The notes under the pieces are model-generated. The model saw only the letters and a program-made list of their open reading frames with translations. It was not told the DNA's origin and ran no database searches. A DNA stretch of 64,000 nt from Acetobacter conturbans (GTDB lineage Bacteria; Pseudomonadota; Alphaproteobacteria; Acetobacterales; Acetobacteraceae). Positions 7,541-17,288 of the stretch are shown piece by piece (position 1 is the stretch's first letter; each line of letters starts with the position of its first letter). The position numbers and the translations under genes are program-made. Location of the stretch: positions 62,001 through 126,000 of the forward strand of contig NZ_WOSY01000007.1 of the NCBI RefSeq assembly GCF_011516755.1, in the 5' to 3' direction.

Positions 7541-9394
7541 TCAGCGACGACGGAACAGCAGTTCCAGATCGTTTCTGGTCAGACGCACCCATGTCGGTCT
7601 TCCATGCGAACACGTACCGGCACGGGGCGTCTCTTCCATACGGCGCAGCAGGGCGTTCATCTCCGCAATCGTCAGGGAACGCCCTGCCCGTATGCTGCCA
7701 TGACACGCCATACGGGCGATGACCGCATCCAGCCGCGCATCCAGCGTGGGCGTTTCGTCAATCGCCGCCAGTTCGTCCGCATCCAGCTCCTCCGCCAGAT
7801 CGCGCAGCAGATCAATGGCCGAAGCATTGCCCAGCAGGGCCGGAAGGGAGCGCACCAGCACCGCCCCGGGTCCGAAGGGCTCAAGGTCGATACCGAGTTT
7901 CGAGAGAGCCGCCGCCCGCGACACCAGCAGATCAGCCTGACTGCGTGAGAGTTCCACCACATCCGGTACCAGCAGGCGCTGGGCCTGAATGGTGCCGGAC
8001 AGAAACTGTTCGCGCAGCACCTCATGCGTCAGACGTTCATGCGCCGCGTGCTGATCAACGAGAATCATGTTCTCCTCCGCCGTCACGGCAATGATGTAAG
8101 TGCTCAGAACCTGCGCCACCGCGGCCCCGAGCGGATGCTCCGGCGCGGGCGAAGAGAAGGAGGGAACCGCAGTTGCCGGACCTATCGCAGCGGGCGGCAC
8201 ATCGCGAACCATCTCTGGAGAAGAGGGCGCCCTCGATGCGGCAGGAGCACTCCCGAACGTGCGTGCCGCAGGCTGCGCTCCCAGCGTCAGGAACGGTTCA
8301 GCAAATCCTTCCGAACGCGGCGTTTCCGGGGGATATACGATTCTCGCCGGACGCGGTGGCGTGAAAGCGGGCCGGACACCCGCCGTGCCGGCACCGAGTC
8401 CCAACGCCCGGGTGATGGTGCCGATCACAAGAGAGCGTACCCCGGCCTCATCGGCGAATCGCAGCTCCGTCTTGGCGGGATGCACGTTCACATCCACCTG
8501 CTCGTAGGGCAGCGACAGGCTGATCACCGCCACGGGATGCCGACCGGCCTCAATCACCCGGCGGTACGCAACCCGGAGCGCTGTGCGGAGCAATGGGTCA
8601 ACCACGGCACGCCCGTTGACCAGCATGAACTGTCCCGCCGTTGTCGGGCGATGCACCGAAGGGCTACATGCGAATCCGCTCAGTTTCATATCGCCACGCT
8701 CGCCGTCCAGCCGTAGCAATCCGTCGGCATCGTCGAGCCCCAGCAGGGCCGCGGCCCGCGACTCCAGTGTTTCCACGGGACGGTCGAGAATCGTGCGCCC
8801 GTCGACGTCCATGAAGAACGCCACATCCGGTGCGGTCAGCGCCAGACGGCGCACTGCCGCCTCGGCGTGCGATCCTTCCACCCGCGCGCTTTTCAGGAAC
8901 TTCCGCCGTGCGGGCGTGGCGAAGAACATATCCTCCACCAGAATACTGGTGCCCTTTTCGCCAGCACACGGCTCGGGCGGGGAGATTTCTCCGCCTGCCA
9001 CATGGATTCGCCAGGCACATTCGCTATCAGATCTGCGCGATGTGATTGTCAGCCGGGCCGCCGCGCCGATCGACGGCAAGGCTTCCCCCCGAAAGCCGAG
9101 CGTTGCGATCCGCACCAGTGTCTCGTCCGCGAGTTTCGAGGTGCAGTGTCTTTGCACTGCCAACGCCAGTTCGTCGGGCGTCATGCCGATGCCGTCATCC
9201 GTCACGACGATCCGGTCGGCTCCTCCGTTCACAATCACCACCCGCACTCTGCTCGCGCCGGCATCAAGGGCGTTTTCAACCAGTTCCTTGAGGGCTGCGG
9301 CTGGGCGCTCGATGACCTCACCGGCCGCGATGCGGTTGATGACAGCGTCGGACAGGCGGCGCAGAACGGGAGTGGAGAGAGAGCGATCAGACAT
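7541..9394 (-). CDS. mutL: DNA mismatch repair protein MutL
   Basis: MutL is the ATP-dependent matchmaker of mismatch repair. The N-terminal GHKL ATPase shows all its motifs: ELVENALDAGA (motif I), DDGIGM (motif II) and TLGFRGEAL with its neighbours (motif III). The C-terminal part has DQHAAHERLTHE, which fits the DQHA(x)2E(x)4E endonuclease signature, plus ACHGSIRAG and CSHGRPT. It is therefore of the nicking type found in bacteria without MutH. A Pro/Ala-rich linker separates the two halves. The start is set at 9394 (MSDRSLST), 617 residues, because the first conserved motif follows closely. The frame extends upstream to 9508 but would overlap the divergent gene's leader. It diverges from the DUF188 gene. 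Confidence 0.95.
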   Translation of the reverse strand: MSDRSLSTPVLRRLSDAVINRIAAGEVIERPAAALKELVENALDAGASRVRVVIVNGGADRIVVTDDGIGMTPDELALAVQRHCTSKLADETLVRIATLGFRGEALPSIGAAARLTITSRRSDSECAWRIHVAGGEISPPEPCAGEKGTSILVEDMFFATPARRKFLKSARVEGSHAEAAVRRLALTAPDVAFFMDVDGRTILDRPVETLESRAAALLGLDDADGLLRLDGERGDMKLSGFACSPSVHRPTTAGQFMLVNGRAVVDPLLRTALRVAYRRVIEAGRHPVAVISLSLPYEQVDVNVHPAKTELRFADEAGVRSLVIGTITRALGLGAGTAGVRPAFTPPRPARIVYPPETPRSEGFAEPFLTLGAQPAARTFGSAPAASRAPSSPEMVRDVPPAAIGPATAVPSFSSPAPEHPLGAAVAQVLSTYIIAVTAEENMILVDQHAAHERLTHEVLREQFLSGTIQAQRLLVPDVVELSRSQADLLVSRAAALSKLGIDLEPFGPGAVLVRSLPALLGNASAIDLLRDLAEELDADELAAIDETPTLDARLDAVIARMACHGSIRAGRSLTIAEMNALLRRMEETPRAGTCSHGRPTWVRLTRNDLELLFRRR

Positions 9395-9514
9395 GCTGGG
9401 CCTGTTGTAGCCCATTCCCCCCGAAGGCGGAATCATGTCGCAAAACCTTTGATGAGGAAGCTTTGACGACGCATCCCGCTTTACGTCCGCGCTACATTGC
9501 GGCACCACATTTCC

Positions 9515-9988
9515 ATGACTCGCATTTATATCGACGCTGACGCCTGCCCTGTGAAAGACGAAGTCTATCGTGTCGCAACCCGTTACGGGATCACCGTTTC
9601 AGTCGTCTCCAACAGGATGATCGCCATTCCGGATGCGCCGGGAATCGACCGCGTGATAGTGGAGGCCGGTCCCGACTGCGCCGATGACTGGATTGCTGAA
9701 CAGGCCGGACCACAGGATGTCGTGATTACAGCCGACATCCCGCTGGCCGCGCGCTGCGTCGCCAACGGCGCGGAAGTTCTGGACCCGAAGGGGAAACTGC
9801 TCGATGCAGATTCGATCGGCATGGCGCTCGCCGTGCGCAATCTGATGACGGATCTGCGTTCCGCAGGCGTGCAGACACCCGGCGGTGCGGGTTTCAGCAA
9901 ATCCGATCGCTCACGGTTCCTCTCGGCGCTCGACACGCTGGTCGTGCGGATGCGCAAACCGCGCCCCCGCAACCTCGCAGCGCGCTGA
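9515..9988 (+). CDS. YaiI/YqxD family protein (DUF188, UPF0178)
   Basis: This is a 157-residue protein of the DUF188 family, which has a PIN-like fold. Family hallmarks are IYIDADACPVKDE at the N-terminus, the ITADIPLAARC stretch, and DLRSAG with the Gly-rich GGAGFSKSDRSRF segment. The acidic residues of the first motif are those expected to bind metal in a nuclease-like site, but no activity is firmly assigned to the family. The ATG at 9515 places the conserved motif right at the start; an ATG-less extension to 9497 adds six unconserved residues. The gene diverges from mutL. Confidence 0.88.
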   Translation: MTRIYIDADACPVKDEVYRVATRYGITVSVVSNRMIAIPDAPGIDRVIVEAGPDCADDWIAEQAGPQDVVITADIPLAARCVANGAEVLDPKGKLLDADSIGMALAVRNLMTDLRSAGVQTPGGAGFSKSDRSRFLSALDTLVVRMRKPRPRNLAAR

Positions 9989-10015
9989 AAGCACGCCCCA
10001 AAGTCAGTGCCAGTA

Positions 10016-11398
10016 TCAGTGTGACAATCGCAGGGCGCTGTCCTTGATGATGGTATTCAGTGCTGACGAAAACGCGTTCTGGATGGCCGGGCCGTCATCG
10101 GCCTGAAAATAATAGCCTGAACCGGAAGAACAGGCGTCCATAGCCCCTTCCATGCTGCCCGAACCACTCGTCGGCAAAGAACCGAAGAGCGCGTCATAGA
10201 GCTTGTTACCGGGAAACGGATAATACGGAACCCAGATGGAGAAGAGCTTCACGTTCTGGTTCTTCAACTGGGTGCAGTAAGATCCGTAACTGACATCCAC
10301 GACACTCTGGTAGGTTGCCCTCGATGAATACACATCCTGCGCCCCATCGGAAATGAAGATGACATAGGTTTTCCGGCTGGTGGGCGAGGAGCCGTTCCCA
10401 ACATTCTCCAGTCCCTGAACGACCTGCTGGAGAGCGAGACTGGTCTTTGTGTAACCACCATTATACACGCTGTAGTCAAACGGACCCCGGCGCGGATCAT
10501 TGTTCTTGTTGCCATACGGGGTCGCATTCTCAATATCGAGTGCCGAGGCGGTATTCTGTACGGTCTCTATATCCGTGGTCGGGATCAGAAGCTGTGCGAA
10601 ATTTGTTCCGAACGTATCGATGCCGACATACAGATGATTCCTGTTATCCTGCGAATATTCCGCCAGTTCCGTAAGAAAGGAATTGAGAGACTGATTGACG
10701 TAATCAATCTTCAGACTGATGCCGGAGGCTTTCGCCACCGTGCGCATATCGCACGGCGGCTGCCAGACCCCTCTCGATGAATAACTGCCTGTTGAAGACA
10801 TGATGCAGCCATTGCTGATCGTGTAATATCCATTGGGATCGTGACAGGCGAAGGCACAGCGACCTGCTCCGTTTTCCAGTTCCGAAATGGCCGCGGGCGT
10901 TCCCCCCACTCCCATCGAATTTGAAATATCCACCAGAAAGATGACCTGAAGATAGGAATTCCCTTCTGTCATTGTCGCCATCGAACTCACTGAAATTGTT
11001 CTGGCACTGGAAGGCACGAAACCGGACATGAAGAAGTTCTGTGTCTGGGACAGAGAAACCTGCACGCTGCCTGAATAGGCCGTTTGTGGAATATACACCG
11101 CCGTGACATCCGGCACGGACGTGTTTCCATGCCCTGTGGCATTGGCTGCCACGGAAGCCCTGGCGGCACTTTCCGCGATCTCCGACGCATTGGCTCCCGC
11201 GTCCAGAACCAGACTGTCATTAACGGCCTTTGCTGCATGCAAAGATGCGGAATCCGCGATCTCCTGCAATTTGCCGCGTTTGAGAACCAAGTTGCCAATA
11301 TTGACCGAAACAGCCATGCCCACCATGAGCACGCAGGCCGAAAACGCCACCAGAAGCGTCACGCTCCCTTTTCGGGATTTGTACAAGCGATGAATCAT
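10016..11398 (-). CDS. TadG-like pilus-assembly/vWA-domain protein
   Basis: This 460-residue protein has an N-terminal membrane anchor preceded by basic residues (RLYKSRKGSVTLLVAFSACVLMVGMAVSVNIG), the pseudopilin-like TadE/G arrangement. It is followed by an extracytoplasmic von Willebrand A domain with the metal site D-I-S-N-S (FLVDISNSMG near residue 160) and several cysteines likely to form disulfides, including CAFACH. The TadG-like family belongs to Flp pilus clusters, but no other tad/cpa gene is in this window. The ATG at 11398 is chosen; the frame opens 54 bases earlier with a TTG, and neither has a clear ribosome site. The upstream 200 bases are notably AT-rich compared with the flanks. 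Confidence 0.8.
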   Translation of the reverse strand: MIHRLYKSRKGSVTLLVAFSACVLMVGMAVSVNIGNLVLKRGKLQEIADSASLHAAKAVNDSLVLDAGANASEIAESAARASVAANATGHGNTSVPDVTAVYIPQTAYSGSVQVSLSQTQNFFMSGFVPSSARTISVSSMATMTEGNSYLQVIFLVDISNSMGVGGTPAAISELENGAGRCAFACHDPNGYYTISNGCIMSSTGSYSSRGVWQPPCDMRTVAKASGISLKIDYVNQSLNSFLTELAEYSQDNRNHLYVGIDTFGTNFAQLLIPTTDIETVQNTASALDIENATPYGNKNNDPRRGPFDYSVYNGGYTKTSLALQQVVQGLENVGNGSSPTSRKTYVIFISDGAQDVYSSRATYQSVVDVSYGSYCTQLKNQNVKLFSIWVPYYPFPGNKLYDALFGSLPTSGSGSMEGAMDACSSGSGYYFQADDGPAIQNAFSSALNTIIKDSALRLSH

Positions 11399-11605
11399 CA
11401 GTTTTTTGCGAAACCAAAAAGATGATCGGAGGCATGCATCGGCAAAATTCAAATCGTTCTTGTGAGATACAAATATCGGACGACAAGCCGGGACAAGTTT
11501 TTTTGAACTCTCCTCCGCAACGAATCATCGAATTCCGATACAATACTACACTATTTGAAATGTAATTAATAAATACCTAATAACCCATCGCGGTCTGGTT
11601 AATAA

Positions 11606-13663
11606 TCACTTACCAGACGAACGCTCACTTCCTGATGTTAAAATCGAATCAAGAAAATGAATGTGTTTTTTTACAAACTCTGGCCGAAGATGGCTCATGT
11701 CCGCGTATTTCGGTTCACCATCCGTATCCAGAATGAAACATGACGGGGAACTTCCACAGATGTCGGCATAGGGATCAATGACCCCCACCTGAGAACGGCG
11801 CGCGATATCGCGGAGCGTTGCCGCCATTTCATCAGAGTAATCACGCAATTCGGAAATCGGCACACCAGATTTGATCGCCTGCTCATTCACGGTCGTGCGC
11901 AGCAGGCTGCGCTGCACCAGTGCTGCCGGATCAAAACGGGCATCCATGGGTGTTGGAAGAATCAGCCAGACCGCCCGGACACCCAGAGAAGAAAAATCCT
12001 TTATCTGCCGGACAATATCTTCCTTGAATGCTTCCTGATCCTGTCTGTGCTGCAAAAGAATGGGAGGCCATGCTGCACCGGCCACAAGGGTCCGGACATG
12101 ATATTGCTGGATCACCTGTCGCTGAATGTCCGGCATGACAGTGCAGAAATTGAACATAGGCAAATAGTCGTTTCTGAAAAATGGACTGCATGCCGGCCCG
12201 GAAACAAAAACGACCGTATGTTTCAGACGCCCTTCGACCAGAAGCTGCTCGACCCGAGGCCCCCACTGAAACAGCAGGCTGTCGCCAGTCAGCATGACGG
12301 TGTCTCCGGCATCACCCATGACAGCGATGGTGATACCGTTTTCCCTGCGTATTTTCATATGAGGCGTTCTGGAAAATATCCCCTGTTTCACGGCAAGGTT
12401 TATTCGAGACACATCAATGGTGGCTGCACTCGGTTCGTAACGCCCGGGCCAGCCCTGCTTCTGCCATACCAGCAATCCTGCCGCACACATGAGTGCCAGC
12501 GCCACCAAAAGACTGACTGCCTTTCTTCCACGATGATGTTGTGAGCGGAAAGGACGCTCCGCCACCGCCGATGTCAGCCAGCCCAGAACCGTCGAAGCCG
12601 CGATGATGGAAAGTCCGGCCTTGTTTCGTAAAGTTCCCACGCCGTAAATGATGTGATGCCAGCTGACCAATGGCCAGTGCCACAGATAGAGCGGATAGCT
12701 GAGCCGTCCGATCCAGCGCAGGGCCGGACGCGAGAGCAGCTCCTTGTTGACGATACTGTCCGGTCCGGCCGCAAGCAACATGGCCGTGGCACCCGCAGGC
12801 AACAGGGCCAGTGGACCGGGAAAGAATCGTCCAGGCCGTAACAGCGCCAAAGCCACACCAAAGGCAACGCTCCCGCACCATGAAAGCATCATGCGTGACC
12901 GAGGCGATAAAACCAGACCTGTTCTGCGATGATCGGACGTCTGGAGAAAAACCAGACCGCCACCGAGCAAAAATTCCCACAGGCGGCTGAAGGGCGAATA
13001 AAACCCGGCTGTCGGGTTCGTAAACGCATAAAAACAGCTGATAACACCAGAAACGGTGAAAACACTGGCCATCAGGAATCCCCGATGTTTGTGCCAGCGG
13101 CAAATCCCCAGCAGCAGGAGCGGCCAGATAAGATAAAACTGCTCTTCAACGCCCAGAGACCATACATGCAGGAGAGGCTTCAGGGCAGCTTCCCGATCGA
13201 AATAGCCCTGCTCATGCCAGGACAGCAGGTTGGAGATGGAAAGCGCTGCGCCGCTCACGTCTTTTCCCAGTTCCGCAAATTCCACGGGCAGAAGCGTGAA
13301 CCATCCGGCTACCAGTATCGCGGCAAGGACACACAGCAGAGCCGGCGCGAGACGACATATCCGGCGCAGGTAGAAATCGAGAAGCCCGACGCGCCCTTTT
13401 GCGTCATGCTCCAGAAGATGTCCTGTGATCAGAAAACCGGAAATAACGAAAAAGACGTCCACGCCAACGAAACCGCCGGGCATGAGGGCGGGAAAGACAT
13501 GATAGAGAACGACGCTGAGCACAGCGACAGCGCGTAACCCGTCAATATCGGGACGCCAGCCCTTCCTGCTGGCAACGGTCGGACGCAGCCGCTTGAACTT
13601 CAGAATGTTCCCGGCTGTTCCCGCTTCTGCCTTTCGGAAGACGGTGCCGGGCTGCTCACTCAC
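11606..13663 (-). CDS. Acyltransferase-3 / SGNH-hydrolase fusion, second copy
   Basis: This 685-residue protein has the same architecture as the protein at 1580-3628: DIDGLRAVAV, a catalytic-type His in LYHVFP, FFVISGFLITG, about ten membrane helices, then a periplasmic SGNH domain with TGDSLLFQWGP near residue 460 and DMSH near residue 656. Segments such as TGDSLLFQW and the PGGF(V/C)GVDVFFVISG region are shared nearly word for word with the first copy, so the two are clear paralogues. It starts with GTG, which overlaps the TGA of the upstream helicase by four bases (GTGA), with GAGGG as ribosome site. It should O-acylate a surface glycan; the target is unknown. Confidence 0.9.
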   Translation of the reverse strand: MSEQPGTVFRKAEAGTAGNILKFKRLRPTVASRKGWRPDIDGLRAVAVLSVVLYHVFPALMPGGFVGVDVFFVISGFLITGHLLEHDAKGRVGLLDFYLRRICRLAPALLCVLAAILVAGWFTLLPVEFAELGKDVSGAALSISNLLSWHEQGYFDREAALKPLLHVWSLGVEEQFYLIWPLLLLGICRWHKHRGFLMASVFTVSGVISCFYAFTNPTAGFYSPFSRLWEFLLGGGLVFLQTSDHRRTGLVLSPRSRMMLSWCGSVAFGVALALLRPGRFFPGPLALLPAGATAMLLAAGPDSIVNKELLSRPALRWIGRLSYPLYLWHWPLVSWHHIIYGVGTLRNKAGLSIIAASTVLGWLTSAVAERPFRSQHHRGRKAVSLLVALALMCAAGLLVWQKQGWPGRYEPSAATIDVSRINLAVKQGIFSRTPHMKIRRENGITIAVMGDAGDTVMLTGDSLLFQWGPRVEQLLVEGRLKHTVVFVSGPACSPFFRNDYLPMFNFCTVMPDIQRQVIQQYHVRTLVAGAAWPPILLQHRQDQEAFKEDIVRQIKDFSSLGVRAVWLILPTPMDARFDPAALVQRSLLRTTVNEQAIKSGVPISELRDYSDEMAATLRDIARRSQVGVIDPYADICGSSPSCFILDTDGEPKYADMSHLRPEFVKKHIHFLDSILTSGSERSSGK

Positions 13664-16644
13664 TCGCTACCCTCAAAAAACGTCCGAATCTCCTCCACGG
13701 CCGCCGCAATCCCCAGCCGGTGTGGAATCACACCCGACGGAAACGCGCTCAGCAGTCGGGACGGTGTGCGCCGGTCAAGCAGCACAAACACGCCGCGATC
13801 ATTGCGCGCCCGGATGAGGCGACCAAAAGCCTGACGCAACCGAAGGCGGGCGATCCGGTCGTCGTACAGTTTAGGATTTCCCTGCGAGAGATGCATGCGC
13901 CTCTCGCGATGAAGGATATCAGGGCGCGGCCATGGCACGCGCTCGAACGCGACAAGACGCAGCGCATGACCCGGCACATCCACGCCATCCCGCATCGCGT
14001 CGGTGCCCAGCAGGCAGGAATCGGTTTCCGTACGGAACACATCCACCAGCGTGGTGTTGTCCATCGCATCGACATGCTGCGCGTAGAGCGGGATGCCCTC
14101 CTCCTCCAAAGGTGCCGCGATCCGACGCTGGACAGCGCGGAGACGCTCGATGGCCGTGAACAGTCCCAACCCTCCGCCTCCGGATGCCAGAAAGAGCGCC
14201 TGATAGGCCGCCGCGAGGGTGTCCGGGTCGTCATGCGCGACGTCATTAACGATGAACACGCGGGTCTGGCGGGAATAGTCGAACGGACTGGCGAGGGAAG
14301 CTCGCAGCGCCGGGGATGGCAGATGGCTCGCACCAACCCGCGCCTCGGCAGCCTCCCATATCTGCTCGGCTTCCGCGGACTGGTCAGTGTCCGTCTCGTC
14401 GCGCAAGGTCGCGGACGTGATCAGCAGCCCGTGCGCGGGGGCAGCCAGCACCGCGGCGAAGGGCAATGTCGGGTCCAGCCAATGCTGGTGCAGGCCGACA
14501 TCCTGCTCACCGCGCCGCTGGCCTTCACGGGCCTCAAGACGGATGAAACGGATGAACTGCGGTGGGCCCACTTCGTCGGGTGGGGTGCAGAAGGTGGTGA
14601 GCATCGACACCCAGCCGTCGAGGCGGCCGATGGCGCGGCGCTGCAACGAACGGATCATCGCCTCGATACGGGCGCGGGTGGCAGTGTCGAGACTGTCCGT
14701 ATCCTCGCGCAGCTTGTCTTCCAGCCGGTTGACGAGCGTGCGGAGCGGTTCGGCGATACGACTGAGAGAGCGGGCCAGTCCGTCAGCGGCCTCGGCAAGA
14801 CCGGGGACCATCGGATGCAGGTCGCACTCGCTGCCATTACGCCGCACCGGTCCGCTGCCAACCGTGCGGGCCAGCACCTGATCCCGCAGCAGCCGCAGCA
14901 GCGTTTCGGTAGGGTTGTCGATGACCGGCTCAACAAGCTGCACCGGCACCGCCATCGGAAAGAGCGATGCAGTCACATCCTCCACTTCCGCTGTTTCCTC
15001 CGGTTTATCGGTCTGTGATGGGTCTGTCGGGGGTTCGATCCACAGACGGGCAGACCATCCCGGTGCGGGAAGCGCCTTCGCCGCCAGCAGGGCTGCGTCG
15101 AGGGGCGTTTCGAGACGCGGGTTCCCGGCGATCAGATCGTCGAGGCGACGGCGCAATCCCCGCGCCCGGGAGCGGCTCCCCTCGGCGCCAAGCAGCCAGC
15201 GCCTGAGTTCCGCCGCTTCCAGTCCGGACAGTTCGAGCGCGAACGCCCCATCCGCCGCATCGGCCAGATGGTGCCCTTCATCGAACACATAGCGCGTGGG
15301 GATGCCGTCCTCGTCAGGCACGGCTTCTTCCGGTGCGGTCTCCGGCTGGTCGCCCAGTTCGAGCGCGGGAAGGCCCTGCGACTGCGCCCATGCCGCCTGC
15401 GACATGACCAGCGCGTGGTTGGCGATCACCAGATCCGCATCCTGCGCCCGGCGGATGGAATGTTCCACGAAGCAGCGCTGATAGTGCGGACAGGCTCCGT
15501 GGATGCACTCGCCACGCCGGTCGGCCGTCGCGGCCAGCACGCCATGCCCGAGGAGATCCCCGAACCAGCCGGGAAGATCGCCCCCGAACAGATCGCCCTC
15601 CACCGTCGCCATGCCCCAACGAGCGAGCAGGCCGAGCGCGATGACCGGACCGGGTCCGCGCGTGGGGGCGATGTTCACCGCCTCCTCCATATTGAGCAGG
15701 CAGAGATAGTTCTCACGCCCCTTCCGCACCACCACATGGTTACGGCGCACGGCGGGGTCCGGGTGCAGGCGAGCGGTTTCGGCTTCGATCTGTCGCTGGA
15801 GATGGCGCGTATAGGTGCTGACCCAGACCGCGCCGCCATTGCGCTCCGCCCAGATGCTGGCGGGCGCGATATAGCCGAGCGTCTTGCCTGTGCCGGTTCC
15901 CGCTTCCGCCAGCACGACGCGGGGAAACCCCATCCCTTCACGCGGCGCGAACGCATGGGTGGCGACATCGGCAAAATCAGCCTGCCCCACCCGAGTCTCG
16001 GCATCAGGACCAAGAATCTGGCCGAGCCGGGCGCGAGCCTCCGCCGGTGTGACAGGATTGGAGCCGGGCGGCGGCCGACGGGGAGTATCTTCCCATTTGG
16101 GAAGCTGGTCCCAGATCCGGAGGGCCTCGCCGGGCTGCATCGCCTCCCGGGATAGTGGCCCGGTGATCTCCAGCGCTTCCAGCACGGCTCCGCTCCAGAT
16201 CCATCCGGCCTGCGCGAGCCGCGTGGCGAGGGCGGCAAGGAAAGGATGTGCCGGTGTGTTTTTCAGGGCCCGCAAATCGGTCAGAAGCCGCGCCGCGAGG
16301 TCGGGCAACGCACTGGCCTCCACACGGCGGCCATCGAGATCGCCAAGGCCGAGGGCTATGGCCAGACCGCGCGGCGTAGGCGCGACGGGGCGGGCGGGAT
16401 GTACGAAAGCAAATAGTTCCAGCAGGTCGAACCAGGGCGCGGGCTGACCCGGTGGCGGAATGCCGAGCATTCGGGCCGTCGCGGGCGCATGGACGACCAG
16501 CGGTGCCGCTTCTTCCTGAATGAACTGGCGGGCCCGTGTCCGGTTGAGCGTCAGCAACTCTCCATCGGCGGTGAGGCACGAGAAGAAACCGTGACCGGCG
16601 ACAAAAGCGGGAGCTTCGTGGGGGGATGGAAACGCGGCGCACAT
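13660..16644 (-). CDS. DinG-type ATP-dependent DNA helicase
   Basis: This 994-residue superfamily 2 helicase belongs to the DinG/XPD group. Walker A is AEAGTGTGKTLGY (near residue 245) and the DEAH-equivalent is DEGHH (near residue 455). Four cysteines between them (NYLC, RGEC, GACPHYQRC) fit the iron-sulfur cluster of this family. The C-terminal motifs include LLGTDAMRDGVDVPG and the Arg finger region RLRQAFGRLIR. About 200 extra N-terminal residues precede the helicase core, as in the long alphaproteobacterial DinG-like proteins. The role is probably unwinding of damaged or structured DNA, possibly R-loops. Its stop codon overlaps the start of the acyltransferase gene, an unexpected partner. 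No SOS-box was recognised upstream. Confidence 0.92.
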   Translation of the reverse strand: MCAAFPSPHEAPAFVAGHGFFSCLTADGELLTLNRTRARQFIQEEAAPLVVHAPATARMLGIPPPGQPAPWFDLLELFAFVHPARPVAPTPRGLAIALGLGDLDGRRVEASALPDLAARLLTDLRALKNTPAHPFLAALATRLAQAGWIWSGAVLEALEITGPLSREAMQPGEALRIWDQLPKWEDTPRRPPPGSNPVTPAEARARLGQILGPDAETRVGQADFADVATHAFAPREGMGFPRVVLAEAGTGTGKTLGYIAPASIWAERNGGAVWVSTYTRHLQRQIEAETARLHPDPAVRRNHVVVRKGRENYLCLLNMEEAVNIAPTRGPGPVIALGLLARWGMATVEGDLFGGDLPGWFGDLLGHGVLAATADRRGECIHGACPHYQRCFVEHSIRRAQDADLVIANHALVMSQAAWAQSQGLPALELGDQPETAPEEAVPDEDGIPTRYVFDEGHHLADAADGAFALELSGLEAAELRRWLLGAEGSRSRARGLRRRLDDLIAGNPRLETPLDAALLAAKALPAPGWSARLWIEPPTDPSQTDKPEETAEVEDVTASLFPMAVPVQLVEPVIDNPTETLLRLLRDQVLARTVGSGPVRRNGSECDLHPMVPGLAEAADGLARSLSRIAEPLRTLVNRLEDKLREDTDSLDTATRARIEAMIRSLQRRAIGRLDGWVSMLTTFCTPPDEVGPPQFIRFIRLEAREGQRRGEQDVGLHQHWLDPTLPFAAVLAAPAHGLLITSATLRDETDTDQSAEAEQIWEAAEARVGASHLPSPALRASLASPFDYSRQTRVFIVNDVAHDDPDTLAAAYQALFLASGGGGLGLFTAIERLRAVQRRIAAPLEEEGIPLYAQHVDAMDNTTLVDVFRTETDSCLLGTDAMRDGVDVPGHALRLVAFERVPWPRPDILHRERRMHLSQGNPKLYDDRIARLRLRQAFGRLIRARNDRGVFVLLDRRTPSRLLSAFPSGVIPHRLGIAAAVEEIRTFFEGSE

Positions 16645-16704
16645 CTGGCCCGCAGTCTAACGCAGGATGGCGGGGGTGCAATCACGGGATTGCGCCGGTC
16701 TGCC

Positions 16705-16751
16705 TCGCCGGGAGACTCCACCTCCGACAGAAGGGGGCTTTCTCCCGGCGA
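16705..16751 (-). terminator. Long-stem inverted repeat after the RidA gene
   Basis: A perfect 11-base inverted repeat (TCGCCGGGAGA at 16705-16715 and TCTCCCGGCGA at 16741-16751) with a 25-base loop lies nine bases beyond the RidA stop and before the DinG-like gene. It would fold in the leftward transcript, but no U-tract follows, so it may terminate only weakly or instead stabilise the 3' end. Confidence 0.5.
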
Positions 16752-16759
16752 TCACAGGC

Positions 16760-17284
16760 TTATTTCTTCGGAGCGCGGACCGCCACGACCTCGACTTCGA
16801 TGAGCCATCCCGGATTGGCCAGTTGCGCCACGGCAAAGGCTGACCGCGCGGGCACGTTCGGCTGATCGGCCGATCCGAAGAACCGGCGATAGCCGTGCAT
16901 CATGCCCTCAAAGTCCAGTTTCTTCGTGGCTGGGTCCGCCACCATATAGAGGTGCATCTGCACGACGTCCGCCATCCCAAGCCCCATCTTGCCCAGCGCG
17001 TCTTTCACGCGCTGAAAAGCGGCCGTGCTCTGATCTTCCATATCCCCATAGGCGGCCGGAGTACGAGCCGGCGCATGCGAGTCGCGAACAGGTGGGCCCA
17101 GGCCGCTGATATAGACAGTGGAATAGCCCGCCGGCACTTCAACGGCTGTGGAGATGGGATAATCCGCTTCCGGATAACGGACGACCTCCGCGCGGGCGGA
17201 CATCCCGCAGGCTCCGCTCGCCAGTGCGAGACCGACGGCTGCCAGCAGCCCCCGGCGGATCGTGCGGCCATGATGATGGTTCAT
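16760..17284 (-). CDS. Exported RidA/YjgF-family protein
   Basis: This 174-residue protein has an N-terminal export signal (basic HHHGRTIRRG, then a hydrophobic stretch, ending near ARA) followed by a RidA domain. Conserved RidA residues are visible: the Arg in VPARSAFAVAQL, matching the catalytic Arg105 of the family, and the Glu in LIEVEVVAV. RidA proteins speed the hydrolysis of reactive imines and enamines to ketones and ammonia; most are cytosolic, so an exported one is notable. The gene starts four bases after the cytochrome c stop, as the third gene of the amine oxidase operon, which offers a ready source of imine. The start at 17284 is chosen because it begins the signal peptide. Confidence 0.88.
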   Translation of the reverse strand: MNHHHGRTIRRGLLAAVGLALASGACGMSARAEVVRYPEADYPISTAVEVPAGYSTVYISGLGPPVRDSHAPARTPAAYGDMEDQSTAAFQRVKDALGKMGLGMADVVQMHLYMVADPATKKLDFEGMMHGYRRFFGSADQPNVPARSAFAVAQLANPGWLIEVEVVAVRAPKK

Positions 17285-17288
17285 CCTG

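Noticed and set aside
10820..10870. CAFACH in the TadG-like protein as a possible heme c site
   Set aside because: The spacing is CxxxCH, not CxxCH. Similar Cys pairs occur in TadG-like vWA proteins and more likely form disulfides.
13720..15018. A 432-codon open frame antisense to the DinG-like helicase
   Set aside because: It lies wholly opposite a helicase with intact motifs, and its Arg/Gly-rich translation shows no domain.
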